NCBI RefSeq assembly: GCF_025685685.1
Contig: NZ_JAGSYH010000004.1
Location: 868,001 to 932,000, forward strand
Length of the DNA: 64,000 bases
Origin: Acidicapsa dinghuensis
GTDB lineage: Bacteria; Acidobacteriota; Terriglobia; Terriglobales; Acidobacteriaceae
Reading direction: 5' to 3'
Under the pieces are notes generated by a model. That model was not told the DNA's origin and did no database searches. It saw only the letters and a program-made list of their open reading frames with translations. Both the position numbers and the translations under genes were made by a program. Below, one piece after another: positions 10,456 to 19,717 of the stretch. Every line of letters starts with the position of its first letter. The stretch's first letter is position 1.

Positions 10456-11511
10456 ATGCATCGAATCAGAAAAAATGTACACATAGATAAGGATGCCGCA
10501 AATTATGCTCATCCAATTGGATTGTCAGACTTGATAAGAAGCGGATTTCGATTCGTTCAGATCAATGTTACTGGTTTTGAGGTGGGAGGCTTGATTTGGC
10601 GCTCAACATTACGATCTGCGTGGAACCTGCAACAGGTACCATTGGTTACCATCGTACAGGGGACGTGGAGGTCTATTCTAGCCGATCGTTTGTTCGATAG
10701 AGCCGCCGAGCTAGGATTCTATTTTCTCTTTGCGCTATTTCCTGCCCTGTTTTGCGCGAGTTCGATTCTTGGTCTGGCGGCGCGTTCAGTGAGCCAATTT
10801 TATGACCATTTGCTGCAGTACCTTGCACTGGTGATTCCGACCTCGGCGCTGGGCATGGTAGTGAATACGTTTAATGAGACGACGGCAAGAGCTAGTTCAG
10901 GAAAAATCACATTTGGATTGGTAGTTGCTGTATGGTCCGCCTCGGTTGGAGTATCGGCAATTCAGGACGCGCTAAACGGCGTGTTCAAGATTCAAGAATC
11001 GAGGTCGTATGTAATGGCGCGGATGCAGGCGATTATACTCACGATTACGCTCGTTGCCATTTTCACGGTTGCCTTGAGCTCAATGCTTGTAGGAGATTTC
11101 TTCGCGGCGCGCAGTTATGGAAGAATTCACGCCCCTTGGGTGGCACAAATTGTCGCAGTTGCGAGCCGGACGCTTGGCTGGCTGCTGGCAGCAATTCTGC
11201 TGACACTATTCTTTGCGGTGATCTACTACTGGGCTCCGGACTGGAAAAAGAAGAGGCGATGGCAGTGGCTAACGCCTGGCGGACTGTTTGGAATCGCCGG
11301 ATGGCTTCTGGCTTCACTGGGACTGCGTGTTTATCTGCATTTTTTCAATTCGTACTCACTCACCTACGGATCGCTGGGCGCGGTAATCATCTTGCTGACA
11401 TGGTTTTATATCTCCGGGCTGATGTTACTGGTAGGCGCCGAGATCAATCGAGAGATTAAGGATTCAGCATTGAGAGCAAGTACTGCCACAGGATTAGAAC
11501 CGGTGTTGTGA
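10456..11511 (+). CDS. YihY/virulence factor BrkB family inner-membrane protein
   Basis: This protein (351 residues from the ATG; a TTG at 10438 would add six) has about six hydrophobic segments between residues 85 and 330 and the family's AAELGFYFLFALFPALF and YGSLGAVIILLTWFYISG signatures. The family was once misnamed ribonuclease BN; members are polytopic membrane proteins of unresolved, possibly transport-related, function. It is transcribed divergently from the Omp85 gene with a short gap. The cytoplasmic N-terminus of about 70 residues is longer than in many homologues. No strong ribosome site decides the start. Confidence 0.85.
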   Translation: MHRIRKNVHIDKDAANYAHPIGLSDLIRSGFRFVQINVTGFEVGGLIWRSTLRSAWNLQQVPLVTIVQGTWRSILADRLFDRAAELGFYFLFALFPALFCASSILGLAARSVSQFYDHLLQYLALVIPTSALGMVVNTFNETTARASSGKITFGLVVAVWSASVGVSAIQDALNGVFKIQESRSYVMARMQAIILTITLVAIFTVALSSMLVGDFFAARSYGRIHAPWVAQIVAVASRTLGWLLAAILLTLFFAVIYYWAPDWKKKRRWQWLTPGGLFGIAGWLLASLGLRVYLHFFNSYSLTYGSLGAVIILLTWFYISGLMLLVGAEINREIKDSALRASTATGLEPVL

Positions 11512-11675
11512 GGCGTGGAACCCTGTCCGCTGCATGACTTCGTGCCGGCCTTCTGCGGACTTCCCTACGATAAGCTGAACGCTTTTAATACAATTTAAAG
11601 GTTAATAACAATGTTTACTTAATATTTGTAAGAGATTACGATATTTTTCCGTAAATAGAAAGATGAGCAACTCGA
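11512..11675. promoter_or_regulatory. AT-rich promoter region of the Lrp/AsnC gene
   Basis: The last 90 nt before the regulator are strikingly A+T-rich compared with both flanking genes, containing several TTAATA/AATATTT/TTACG tracts. Lrp-family genes are often autoregulated through AT-rich sites, so this is a plausible promoter and self-binding region. I could not select one -35/-10 pair. Confidence 0.4.
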
Positions 11676-12164
11676 ATGATTCAACAACCCGTGCGAATGG
11701 ATTCAACCGGATGGAAGATCCTGGAGCTATTGCAAAAAGATGCGCGGATTTCCTTCGCAGAGTTGGGACGTAAGATTGGCTTGTCGACGCCTGCGGTTGC
11801 CGAGCGCGTGCGGAAACTGGAAGATGCCGGCGTAATAACGGGCTACCACGCAGCGCTGAATATCACAAAGCTAGGTTTGCCTATTCGGGTGTTGATCCGC
11901 CTCACGATTCATGGAGGCGATCTGCAGGTGAAGCGAGCGATTGCTGTAATCCGCGAGATGGCCGAGGTGGCGCGATGCTATCGGGTAACAGGGCAGGAGT
12001 CATTTGTGCTCGAGGCTGATGTGGTTTCTGTACGGCACCTCGAGGAGCTGATCGATAAGCTTTCGTCATTGGGAACAACGGCAACTTCAACAGTACTGTC
12101 GTGTCCGGTGGAGCGGCGAGAGTATTGCCGCGTGGAGATCGAAAAGCTGGAGAAGCACTTGTGA
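11676..12164 (+). CDS. Lrp/AsnC family transcriptional regulator
   Basis: The protein (162 residues) has an N-terminal winged helix-turn-helix (about residues 9-58: DARISFAELGRKIGLSTPAVAERVRKLED) followed by the GYHAALN linker and a C-terminal RAM ligand-binding domain (about residues 70-150; GQESFVLEADV). Such proteins form octamers or larger and sense amino acids. It stands alone, so it could control itself, the adjacent hydrolase gene or distant amino-acid genes. An ATG at 11697 is an alternative start. Confidence 0.92.
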   Translation: MIQQPVRMDSTGWKILELLQKDARISFAELGRKIGLSTPAVAERVRKLEDAGVITGYHAALNITKLGLPIRVLIRLTIHGGDLQVKRAIAVIREMAEVARCYRVTGQESFVLEADVVSVRHLEELIDKLSSLGTTATSTVLSCPVERREYCRVEIEKLEKHL

Positions 12165-12514
12165 TTCATGCCACGAATATTCGGTTTTTGCGCAAGTAGA
12201 AAGGTCTTGCGCTTGATAGAACAGATGTTTCCTGACCATGTCCTGGCGACGATTCCTTTCGTCGCGAAACACGATTTTCGTAAGCACCTGCTACGCGGTA
12301 GCTGTTGTATTCATGGTCTAAGATCGCAGATATGGCTTGCAAAATGAGATGAAAATGATGTGTGCCTCCCGCGACCGGACGAATGCGATATAGATTTATA
12401 TGCGTTGCAGGAAAACCGGGCCGACGGTGCTGTTCGTTAGCGATGAGATAACCAAGAGCTTTCCTCGATATGTGAATAAGCCTCAACCGATTTTGAGTAT
12501 TGAAAGGAAAACCA
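12165..12514. other. Intergenic region without a recognisable gene
   Basis: About 350 nt separate the Lrp/AsnC gene from the hydrolase. The longest frame here (106 codons, minus strand) has no family features and starts inside nothing recognisable. The only clear signal is AAAGGA about 7 nt before the GTG at 12515. Confidence 0.5.
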
Positions 12515-14527
12515 GTGTTTAAGGGATCGCACTCACGACAAGCAGCATTGATTTCAATGCTTGCGCTTGCTTACTGCAGTCTTGGCTGGGGGCTGGGTGC
12601 GACGCCAAACGATGTTGCTGTGCACGTCGACGGTCCGCGTGGTGGGGTGATTGCGGACCATGCGATTTCTGCTGAGTGGAAGATCGAACAAGGACATATT
12701 ACGACGCTGGTAATACACGGGCTCAAGGAAGAGGCTTCGCTCAAGACGCGTGAACCGTTCTCTCTGGCTATTCATGGAATTGGAGTGTTGCGCACCGAAG
12801 ATTTTTCAATCGCAGGTAAGCCCTCTGTAGAAGCGCTTGAGGAGCAGCCCAACGCTTCGCGGCTTTCAGATCGTTTGCCGGGAAGCGTTGTGCGATTTGC
12901 CCTGACAGACGGATCGGTACATGTGGAATGGTCATTAATCATGCGCTCCGCATCGGAGTATGTGCGGCAGGAGCTCACCGTTGATGCGGGTGACGCGCCC
13001 TTAATGCTGGGCGGCGTGCGAATGGTTGATTTCGATGCGCCAGAAGCGATGCTTACAGGAACGGTACTGGGTACTCCGATCATTGCAGGCAACTACTATC
13101 TTGGGTTTGAATCTCCGCTCTCAGAGAGCAGTGTGGTACACGGACATGCAGTATGCGAACTGCATCGTGGAGTGCCGGTTCCAGCAGGCCAGACTGTCAC
13201 ATATTCGGCAGTGATGGGCGTCGCACCTTCAGGACAGATGCGGCGCGCGTTTTCCGCGTACGTAGAACGGGAGCGAGCGCATCCATACAGAACATTTCTG
13301 CATTACAACAGCTGGTTTGATATTGGGTTCTTTACGCCGTACACACAGGCAGACGCGCTCAACCGAATTCATGCAATCGGTGAAGAGCTGCATGTAAAAA
13401 GGGGCGTAACGCTAGACTCCTATCTCTTCGATGATGGATGGGACGATCATAACGATTTGTGGAAGATCCGCAGCGACTTCAAGGATGGCTTAACACCGCT
13501 GAAGGAGGCAGCCGCTCAGTATGGGACTGCGCCAGGAATCTGGCTTTCGCCGTGGGGTGGTTACGGACCAGCGAAGAAGGAGCGAGTGGCAACGGCTAAA
13601 CGCGACGGATATGAGATTGTGAATGGCGGCATGGCCCTCTCTGGCCCGAAGTATTATCAGCGTTTTCACGATGCGGTGATGGAGATGGTAACGCGCTACG
13701 GTGTTAACCAGTTCAAATTTGACGGCACGGGCAACGCGGATCAGGTCGTGAAAGGAAGTCAGTTCAGCAGCGACTTCGATGCAGCGATTCATTTAATAGA
13801 AGATGTGCGCAAAGTAAAGCCGGATATGTATATCAACCTGACGACGGGGACCTATCCCTCGCCGTTCTGGTTGCGTTATGCGGATTCGATCTGGCGCGGT
13901 GGCGACGACACGGAGTTTGCCGGAGTGGGAACTGACCGCGAGCGATGGATTACGTATCGAGACGCTGATACGTATAGCGGCATCGTGAAACAGGGTCATC
14001 TATTTCCGCTCAATTCACTGATGCTGCACGGAATCGTGTTCGCACAGAAAGCACCACATCTTGAGACAGATCCGGGACATGATTTTCGTAACGAAGTGAG
14101 ATCGTATTTTGGAACTGGAACACAACTACAGGAGATGTACATCACGCCGTCGCTATTGAGCAGTGAAGATTGGGACGTGCTGGCAGAAGCTGCAAAGTGG
14201 TCGCGGAGGAATGCTGAGACGCTGAAGGACACACACTGGATTGGCGGTGATCCGCGATGGCTTGAGGTATATGGATGGGCTGCCTGGTCGCCCGAAAAGG
14301 GTATTGTCACGCTGCGAAACCCCAGCGATAAGCCGCAGACGTTTGTACTAGATGTGGCAAAGGCGTTTGAGCTGCCAGCGGGAGCACCGGGGCATTTCGT
14401 GGCCAAGAGTCCATGGCGCGACGACGCAGCCAAGCCTGCAATAGATATGTGGGCGGGGCATCCAACAGCGATAGAGCTAGCTCCGTTCCAGGTAATGACA
14501 CTGGAAACCGTTCCGCAAATGAATTGA
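12515..14527 (+). CDS. Secreted clan GH-D (GH36/alpha-galactosidase-like) glycoside hydrolase
   Basis: A GTG at 12515 with AAAGGA upstream is preferred over an in-frame TTG at 12500; the product has 670 residues. A signal peptide (ISMLALAYCSLGWGLGA) leads to a beta-rich N-terminal domain (about 30-250), a TIM-barrel (about 265-560) and a small beta-sandwich end. Barrel motifs fit clan GH-D: DSYLFDDGWDDH, PGIWLSPWGGYG and FKFDGTGN, whose Asp403 is the expected nucleophile as in the K-x-D motif of GH36/GH27. Proteins of this type are often mis-annotated as enterotoxin. Likely it removes alpha-linked galactose-like residues outside the cell, but the family subgroup and substrate are uncertain. 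Confidence 0.78.
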   Translation: MFKGSHSRQAALISMLALAYCSLGWGLGATPNDVAVHVDGPRGGVIADHAISAEWKIEQGHITTLVIHGLKEEASLKTREPFSLAIHGIGVLRTEDFSIAGKPSVEALEEQPNASRLSDRLPGSVVRFALTDGSVHVEWSLIMRSASEYVRQELTVDAGDAPLMLGGVRMVDFDAPEAMLTGTVLGTPIIAGNYYLGFESPLSESSVVHGHAVCELHRGVPVPAGQTVTYSAVMGVAPSGQMRRAFSAYVERERAHPYRTFLHYNSWFDIGFFTPYTQADALNRIHAIGEELHVKRGVTLDSYLFDDGWDDHNDLWKIRSDFKDGLTPLKEAAAQYGTAPGIWLSPWGGYGPAKKERVATAKRDGYEIVNGGMALSGPKYYQRFHDAVMEMVTRYGVNQFKFDGTGNADQVVKGSQFSSDFDAAIHLIEDVRKVKPDMYINLTTGTYPSPFWLRYADSIWRGGDDTEFAGVGTDRERWITYRDADTYSGIVKQGHLFPLNSLMLHGIVFAQKAPHLETDPGHDFRNEVRSYFGTGTQLQEMYITPSLLSSEDWDVLAEAAKWSRRNAETLKDTHWIGGDPRWLEVYGWAAWSPEKGIVTLRNPSDKPQTFVLDVAKAFELPAGAPGHFVAKSPWRDDAAKPAIDMWAGHPTAIELAPFQVMTLETVPQMN

Positions 14528-14786
14528 ATGGAGTATGACGCAGCGGTCGCGCGAGGACTCTTCAGAGCCGTTGTTTCACTTCACTAAGTCACCTGAAATC
14601 AATCGACTGCGACGAGGAAGCTCATTCGTTAAAATCTGCATCTAATAGAGTTGGTAGCAGGAATTTTTTCGGGGATCCAATGCATATCTAATGCGCGGGA
14701 GCAAGATGCGCGCAAACAGGCGCAAAACTAAGAAATAAAGATTTCGGGACCGCGCACAGGCGCGGCCATTTCCAGAGGAGCCATGC

Positions 14787-17207
14787 ATGCACTTCTTTCG
14801 ACTACGTCTGGTCGCGGCTCTCCTGGTGGGCATAACGCTTATCTCCGTAGGCTCAACGTATTTTGATGTGCTAACGCATAAGCACAATCTGTCTACGGAC
14901 TTGGAGCGGCGCACAAAGTGGTACGGGGCGAGTCTGCAACCGCAAGTCGAACAACAGATGACGATGGCCCATCCGGAGGCCGTTCCGCAGCTTCTGCAAC
15001 GGCTTCGGCTATATCCCGATCAGCCAGGCCTCGCGGTGTATGACACACATGGACAGCTTGTAGCAGCCACGGGCAATGTGACGCCATTGCGCACGATATC
15101 TCAGAATTTTTTGAAGCGGCCATTAACCGAGGGCAAGGAAATTGCCGCGTTTGTGAAGTTTCCTCCGAGGGGCTTGCTATCGCTAGCCTCAGATAAGCGC
15201 TCGGCAGAGCCGGCAGGCTATGGTCCGGTGCGGCTGTGGTATGAATATGCAATCCCTCTGCATAATGGACAACTTACGGTCGGCGCGCTAGTCATGGTGG
15301 CCGATGCCGACTATATCCGCCAGGCCAGCGTGGATGTATGGCGACGCAGCTTCCTCAACATTGCAGCGATGGTCATTCTGGTTGTTGTAGTGACACTGCT
15401 GATGGTGCGGTGGTTCCTGCAGGAGCCTGTGACACGCGCGGCAGAGTGGCTGCGGCAGTTGCGCCAGGGTAAGGTGCATATTGGCGAAGCGGCAAAGGAG
15501 TTTGGTTATCTTGTTCCGATTGCAAATGAGGTGACTTCGTTGGCGGAGCACCTAACGAAGGCGCGTGCCGCAGCGGAAACCGAAGCGCGACTGCGCGATG
15601 CAGCAGAGCATGTGTGGACAGCGCATCGGCTGGCAGTGCATGTACGCGAGAAACTGGGTAACGGTAAGCTATATGTGGTGTCGAATCGTGAGCCTTATAT
15701 GCATGTGAAGCAATGCTCGACCGTGGAATGCGTTGTACCCCCCAGCGGGCTGGTGACGGCGCTCGAACCGGTGCTACAGGCATGTGACGGGACGTGGATT
15801 GCACATGGAAGCGGCAGTGAAGATGCAGCGTTTGTGGATGAGCATGATCATCTGCGAGTGCCGCCGGACGATCCACGGTACACGTTGCGGCGCGTGTGGC
15901 TCAGCGAAGAAGAAGTCTCCGGACACTACGAAGGATTTTCAAACGAAGGGCTTTGGCCCCTGTGCCACATGGCGCATACGCGACCAATCTTTCGTGTTCA
16001 AGACTGGGAGTACTACCAGCAGGTGAATGCAAAGTTTGCAGAAGTGCTCGTGGAAGAGATGCGCGATACTGAACATCCAGTGGTGTTCATTCAGGATTAC
16101 CACTTTGCGCTGTTGCCGCGGATGGTGAAGAATCTGCGACCGGATGCGCGGGTAGCAATCTTCTGGCATATTCCGTGGCCGAACGCAGAGGCTTTCAGCA
16201 TTTGCCCGTGGCAGGCAGAGTTGCTTGATGGTCTGCTGGGTGCGGATGTAATAGGGTTCCACATCCAGTCACACTGCAACAACTTTCTGGACACGGTGGA
16301 CCGCACGCTGGAAGCAAGAACAGATTGGGAGCAGTTCAGTATCCTGCGCGGCGGCCATACTTCCCTGGTGAAGCCGTTCCCGATCAGCGTAGCGTGGGAC
16401 GAGCACATGACAGAGCAGGCAGAAAACGTGCATCACGGAAGTTTGAATGGCGCGGGCCTGAAGAAGGATGCGGAGGACTCGTGGAACCGGCTGCCTGACA
16501 GCGATGAGCGACTGCACAGCGACTTGCATCGTGAGCTTGGAATTGAAGGCAAACATCTGCTTGTCGGCGTCGACCGCATGGATTACACAAAGGGTATTGT
16601 CGAGCGGTTGCTGGCGGTGGAGTATCTGCTGGATGAGCATCCTTGGTATCTAGAAAAGATTGTCTTTGCACAGATTGCAGCGCCTAGCAGAACCCGCGTG
16701 CCGAGCTACATCGCGTTAAAAGCGCAGGTGGAAGAGACGGTAGAGCGAATCAATCGCAAATTCGAGAAGTCGGGCTGGAAGCCTGTGATTCTGATTGAAC
16801 GACAATGCAGTCATAAAGAAGTAACACGCTATTACAAGGCTGCGGATATCTGTCTGGTGACGTCATTGCATGACGGAATGAACCTGGTGTCGAAGGAGTT
16901 TCTTGCGGCGAGATCAGACGGTGACGGCGTATTGATCCTGAGCCGGTTTGCAGGTGCGGCGCAGGAATTACGCGATGCACTGACGGTGAATCCGTACGAT
17001 GTCAGACAAGTTGCAGAAGCGATACGCACCGGGCTGGAGATGAGTCCCGGTGAGCGGCGGCTGCGCATTGACCGCATGCGCCAGCAGATCAAAGAACACA
17101 ACGTGTATCGTTGGGCTGCAATGGTATTGACCGATGTATGCGCGGTTCGAATCGAGGGTGAAGTGCTTGCTGATCCCGGGCGTCACCAGCATCCGGTAAC
17201 AGCGTAA
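14787..17207 (+). CDS. otsA: Trehalose-6-phosphate synthase fused to a membrane sensor module
   Basis: CAGAGGAG lies 6 nt before the ATG. The C-terminal half is a complete GT20 enzyme joining UDP/ADP/GDP-glucose to glucose-6-phosphate: QDYHFALLP, FWHIPWP, KPFPISV, GVDRMDYTKGI and SLHDGMNLVSKEF are all present. The first 290 residues are unusual: TM1 (about 7-25), an extracytoplasmic domain of about 160 residues, TM2 (about 188-210), a HAMP-like segment and helical linker (211-285). OtsA is normally a soluble enzyme of about 470 residues; this one has 806. The layout matches that of membrane sensor kinases or cyclases with GT20 as output, so its activity may respond to an external signal. otsB follows 44 nt downstream. 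Confidence 0.93.
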   Translation: MHFFRLRLVAALLVGITLISVGSTYFDVLTHKHNLSTDLERRTKWYGASLQPQVEQQMTMAHPEAVPQLLQRLRLYPDQPGLAVYDTHGQLVAATGNVTPLRTISQNFLKRPLTEGKEIAAFVKFPPRGLLSLASDKRSAEPAGYGPVRLWYEYAIPLHNGQLTVGALVMVADADYIRQASVDVWRRSFLNIAAMVILVVVVTLLMVRWFLQEPVTRAAEWLRQLRQGKVHIGEAAKEFGYLVPIANEVTSLAEHLTKARAAAETEARLRDAAEHVWTAHRLAVHVREKLGNGKLYVVSNREPYMHVKQCSTVECVVPPSGLVTALEPVLQACDGTWIAHGSGSEDAAFVDEHDHLRVPPDDPRYTLRRVWLSEEEVSGHYEGFSNEGLWPLCHMAHTRPIFRVQDWEYYQQVNAKFAEVLVEEMRDTEHPVVFIQDYHFALLPRMVKNLRPDARVAIFWHIPWPNAEAFSICPWQAELLDGLLGADVIGFHIQSHCNNFLDTVDRTLEARTDWEQFSILRGGHTSLVKPFPISVAWDEHMTEQAENVHHGSLNGAGLKKDAEDSWNRLPDSDERLHSDLHRELGIEGKHLLVGVDRMDYTKGIVERLLAVEYLLDEHPWYLEKIVFAQIAAPSRTRVPSYIALKAQVEETVERINRKFEKSGWKPVILIERQCSHKEVTRYYKAADICLVTSLHDGMNLVSKEFLAARSDGDGVLILSRFAGAAQELRDALTVNPYDVRQVAEAIRTGLEMSPGERRLRIDRMRQQIKEHNVYRWAAMVLTDVCAVRIEGEVLADPGRHQHPVTA

Positions 17208-17251
17208 GGCTTCTTTATTCTGCGTATGATCCATATAAGATCGATTTGCGA

Positions 17252-18088
17252 ATGACAACCTTACTTGAGACACAGATGCAGGTCGCGCCTGAAGCAGAGG
17301 AATCGACGAAGCGGTTAGACGCTTTCTTTTCAAAACTTTCCAGGGCGTCCGAAAGTGCCTTGCTGCTGGATTACGATGGCACGCTGGCTCCATTTCGAGT
17401 AGATGCTTCAAAAGCACGGCCCTGGGCAGGCATTGAGGCGCTGATTGAGGCAATTCAAGAGTGTGAGGGGGCGCGCGTCGTATTTGTGACGGGGCGCCCC
17501 GCGCATTCGGCGGCAAGACTGTTGCAGTTGAAACGCAAGCCTGAGATATGGGGACTGCATGGAGCTGAACATCTGTTGCCGGACGGAACGCTGGAACGCA
17601 TGCTGCAGGCTGAGGTAGCCATGCAAGCCATAGAAGACGCGCGAGAAGCGATTGAAGAAGCTCATCTTGGATTTCGCGTCGAGCATAAGCTGAATTCTGT
17701 GGGAGTGCATTGGCGCGGAAAAGCTTTCGAATCGTCGAAAATCGCGCAAGAGCAGGCATGGGATCTGATGCGGCGATACACACATATCCCCACGGTCAAG
17801 CTGCTCAGATTCGATGGTGGATTCGAGCTGCGCGCCGGCAATCATAAGGGCGATGCGGTGAAAGCGATCCGCGCAGAACTTTCGGATGATGCCGCTGTTG
17901 CCTACCTGGGCGATGACACGACTGACGAAGATGCATTTGAGGCGCTTGGCGATGAGGGCCTCAGCGTACTGGTGCGGAAGGTGTGGCGATCTACGGCAGC
18001 TCAGGCATGGATTAAGCCCCCTGAGGAGTTGCGGAGATTTCTCAACCGATGGAAAAGAACTGTCTGCTCTCAAGCCTCCACAACCTGA
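17252..18088 (+). CDS. otsB: Trehalose-6-phosphate phosphatase
   Basis: This 278-residue HAD-superfamily phosphatase (ATG at 17252; TTG at 17246 also in frame) dephosphorylates trehalose-6-phosphate. Motif I is LDYDGTLAPF with Asp40 and Asp42 as nucleophile and acid/base, motif II the VTGRP threonine, and motif IV LGDDTTDED. The segment KGDAVKAI supplies the conserved lysine. It follows otsA on the same strand, so both steps of the OtsAB route for osmotic and desiccation protection are co-transcribed. No membrane segment is present, unlike OtsA. Confidence 0.95.
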   Translation: MTTLLETQMQVAPEAEESTKRLDAFFSKLSRASESALLLDYDGTLAPFRVDASKARPWAGIEALIEAIQECEGARVVFVTGRPAHSAARLLQLKRKPEIWGLHGAEHLLPDGTLERMLQAEVAMQAIEDAREAIEEAHLGFRVEHKLNSVGVHWRGKAFESSKIAQEQAWDLMRRYTHIPTVKLLRFDGGFELRAGNHKGDAVKAIRAELSDDAAVAYLGDDTTDEDAFEALGDEGLSVLVRKVWRSTAAQAWIKPPEELRRFLNRWKRTVCSQASTT

Positions 18089-18288
18089 GCGTTTTTACTA
18101 TGTAGAATGCCGGCGTTCCGCGGAAAGCTAAAGATGTTTACAAGAGTCTGGCCAGCCGAATAGAGTAAGTGCGTTAGATCCTTCTGAAATAAAGCGATTT
18201 ATACGCGGATACGGCGGCACTTCTTCCCAGTGGTTTCGGGTGAATCACGAGAGTTGCTTACGCTTCCTTACCGTTCTCGCAGCTGGAG

Positions 18289-19656
18289 GTGAAATTGGCA
18301 GACGAGCTCTCTTTGCCGGCGGCCTCGACTGCGCCTCTGGCGAGTTCAGAAGAACTAAATCGAACTTTAGCCGGCCCCGATGCACAGAAACGGTGGCTGT
18401 TTCTGTTGCCTGTTGTTTTCATCACCTACAGCCTCGCGTATCTGGATCGCGCGAATTACGGCTTTGGAGCGGCGGCGGGGCTCGCTCAGACATTGCATAT
18501 TTCAGGTTCGCAATCAGCATTGCTGGGCGCGCTGTTCTTCCTCGGATATTTTCTGTTTCAAGTGCCAGGCGTAGCGTTTGCGCGTAGACGCAGCGCACGG
18601 GTACTGGTTTGTATCGCGTTGATCAGCTGGGGTGTGCTGGCTGCGCTGACGGGAGTGATTCGCAACTTCTGGTTGCTGGCGGCGGACCGGATGTTGCTGG
18701 GGGTCGCCGAGAGCTTCATCTTGCCGGCGATGCTGAACTTATTGACGAGCTGGTTTACGCGCGCAGAACGGTCACGCACAAACACGCTACTGATTTTGGG
18801 AAATCCGGTCACAGTGTTATGGATGTCGGTGGCTACCGGATACTTGATTCGCGCGGTGGGATGGCAGATGACGTTTGTACTCGAAGGAATCCCTTCGGTG
18901 CTGTGGGGCGTGATCTGGGTGATGGTAGTGCGCGATCATCCGCACGAAGTGCATTGGCTCGATAAAAGTACATGTAACGCTCTTGAAGACCAGTTGAATC
19001 GAGAGCAGTGGATGCTGCCGAAAATAGGCAGCTTTGCGGAAGCTCTGAAGCACCCCAGCGTAGCGCTGTTGAATGTGCAGTACTTTTTCTGGAGCATTGG
19101 CGTGTATGGTTTTGTGCTGTGGTTGCCAACTGTGATTCAAAAGGGCGCAGCAAAAGGGATTGCGATTACGGGGCTGCTGAGCGCTGTGCCGTATCTGTTC
19201 GCGATTGTGCTGATGCTGCTGGTAGCGTATTTCTCTGATCGCAGCTTTCGAAGGAAGCGGTTTATCTGGCCGTTTCTGGTGATTTCAGGAGCAGCATTGT
19301 TTGGCTCATTCATGATGGCGGGCGTAAGTTTCTGGTGGGCATATATGTTCCTGATTGTGGCTGGAGGAACAATGTACGCACCCTATGGCCCATTTTTCGC
19401 CATCGTTCCCGAAATCATGCCGCGCAATGTTGCCGGTGAGGTAACAGCGCTGGTGAATAGCTGCGGCGCATTAGGCGGCTTTGCAGGAACGTATCTTGTC
19501 GGCGTGCTGGAAGCGAAAACAGGCAACGGGCGCGCGGGATTTCTGGCTATGTCGATTTCGCTGGTGATCTCCGGAATCATCATCTACGCGTTGAATACGG
19601 CCTCACGGGACACGCTGTCGACGATGCCGCCTGGGCTGCAAGAGGCGCAGCATTGA
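18289..19656 (+). CDS. MFS transporter, anion:cation symporter (sugar-acid) type
   Basis: This 12-TM protein (455 residues) begins with a hydrophilic tail of about 30 residues and then VFITYSLAYLDRANYGFGAA, the signature of the ACS family (FucP-unrelated; includes glucarate, galactonate, hexuronate and phthalate carriers). A GTG at 18289 sits inside GGAGGTG; a TTG at 18295, four bases after GGAGGT, may be the real start. It precedes the xylonate-dehydratase operon by 61 nt on the same strand, which suggests import of xylonate or a related aldonate. Substrate is inferred from context only. Confidence 0.85.
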   Translation: MKLADELSLPAASTAPLASSEELNRTLAGPDAQKRWLFLLPVVFITYSLAYLDRANYGFGAAAGLAQTLHISGSQSALLGALFFLGYFLFQVPGVAFARRRSARVLVCIALISWGVLAALTGVIRNFWLLAADRMLLGVAESFILPAMLNLLTSWFTRAERSRTNTLLILGNPVTVLWMSVATGYLIRAVGWQMTFVLEGIPSVLWGVIWVMVVRDHPHEVHWLDKSTCNALEDQLNREQWMLPKIGSFAEALKHPSVALLNVQYFFWSIGVYGFVLWLPTVIQKGAAKGIAITGLLSAVPYLFAIVLMLLVAYFSDRSFRRKRFIWPFLVISGAALFGSFMMAGVSFWWAYMFLIVAGGTMYAPYGPFFAIVPEIMPRNVAGEVTALVNSCGALGGFAGTYLVGVLEAKTGNGRAGFLAMSISLVISGIIIYALNTASRDTLSTMPPGLQEAQH

Positions 19657-19717
19657 TATGCCGCGCGGGACTAGGCGCGCAATCGTCCAATAGACTGCAA
19701 ATGGGAGCTCGCGAGTT

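Noticed and set aside
12166..12486. Minus-strand frame of 106 codons in an intergenic region
   Set aside because: No ribosome site, no recognisable domain and unusual composition; a chance frame is more likely.
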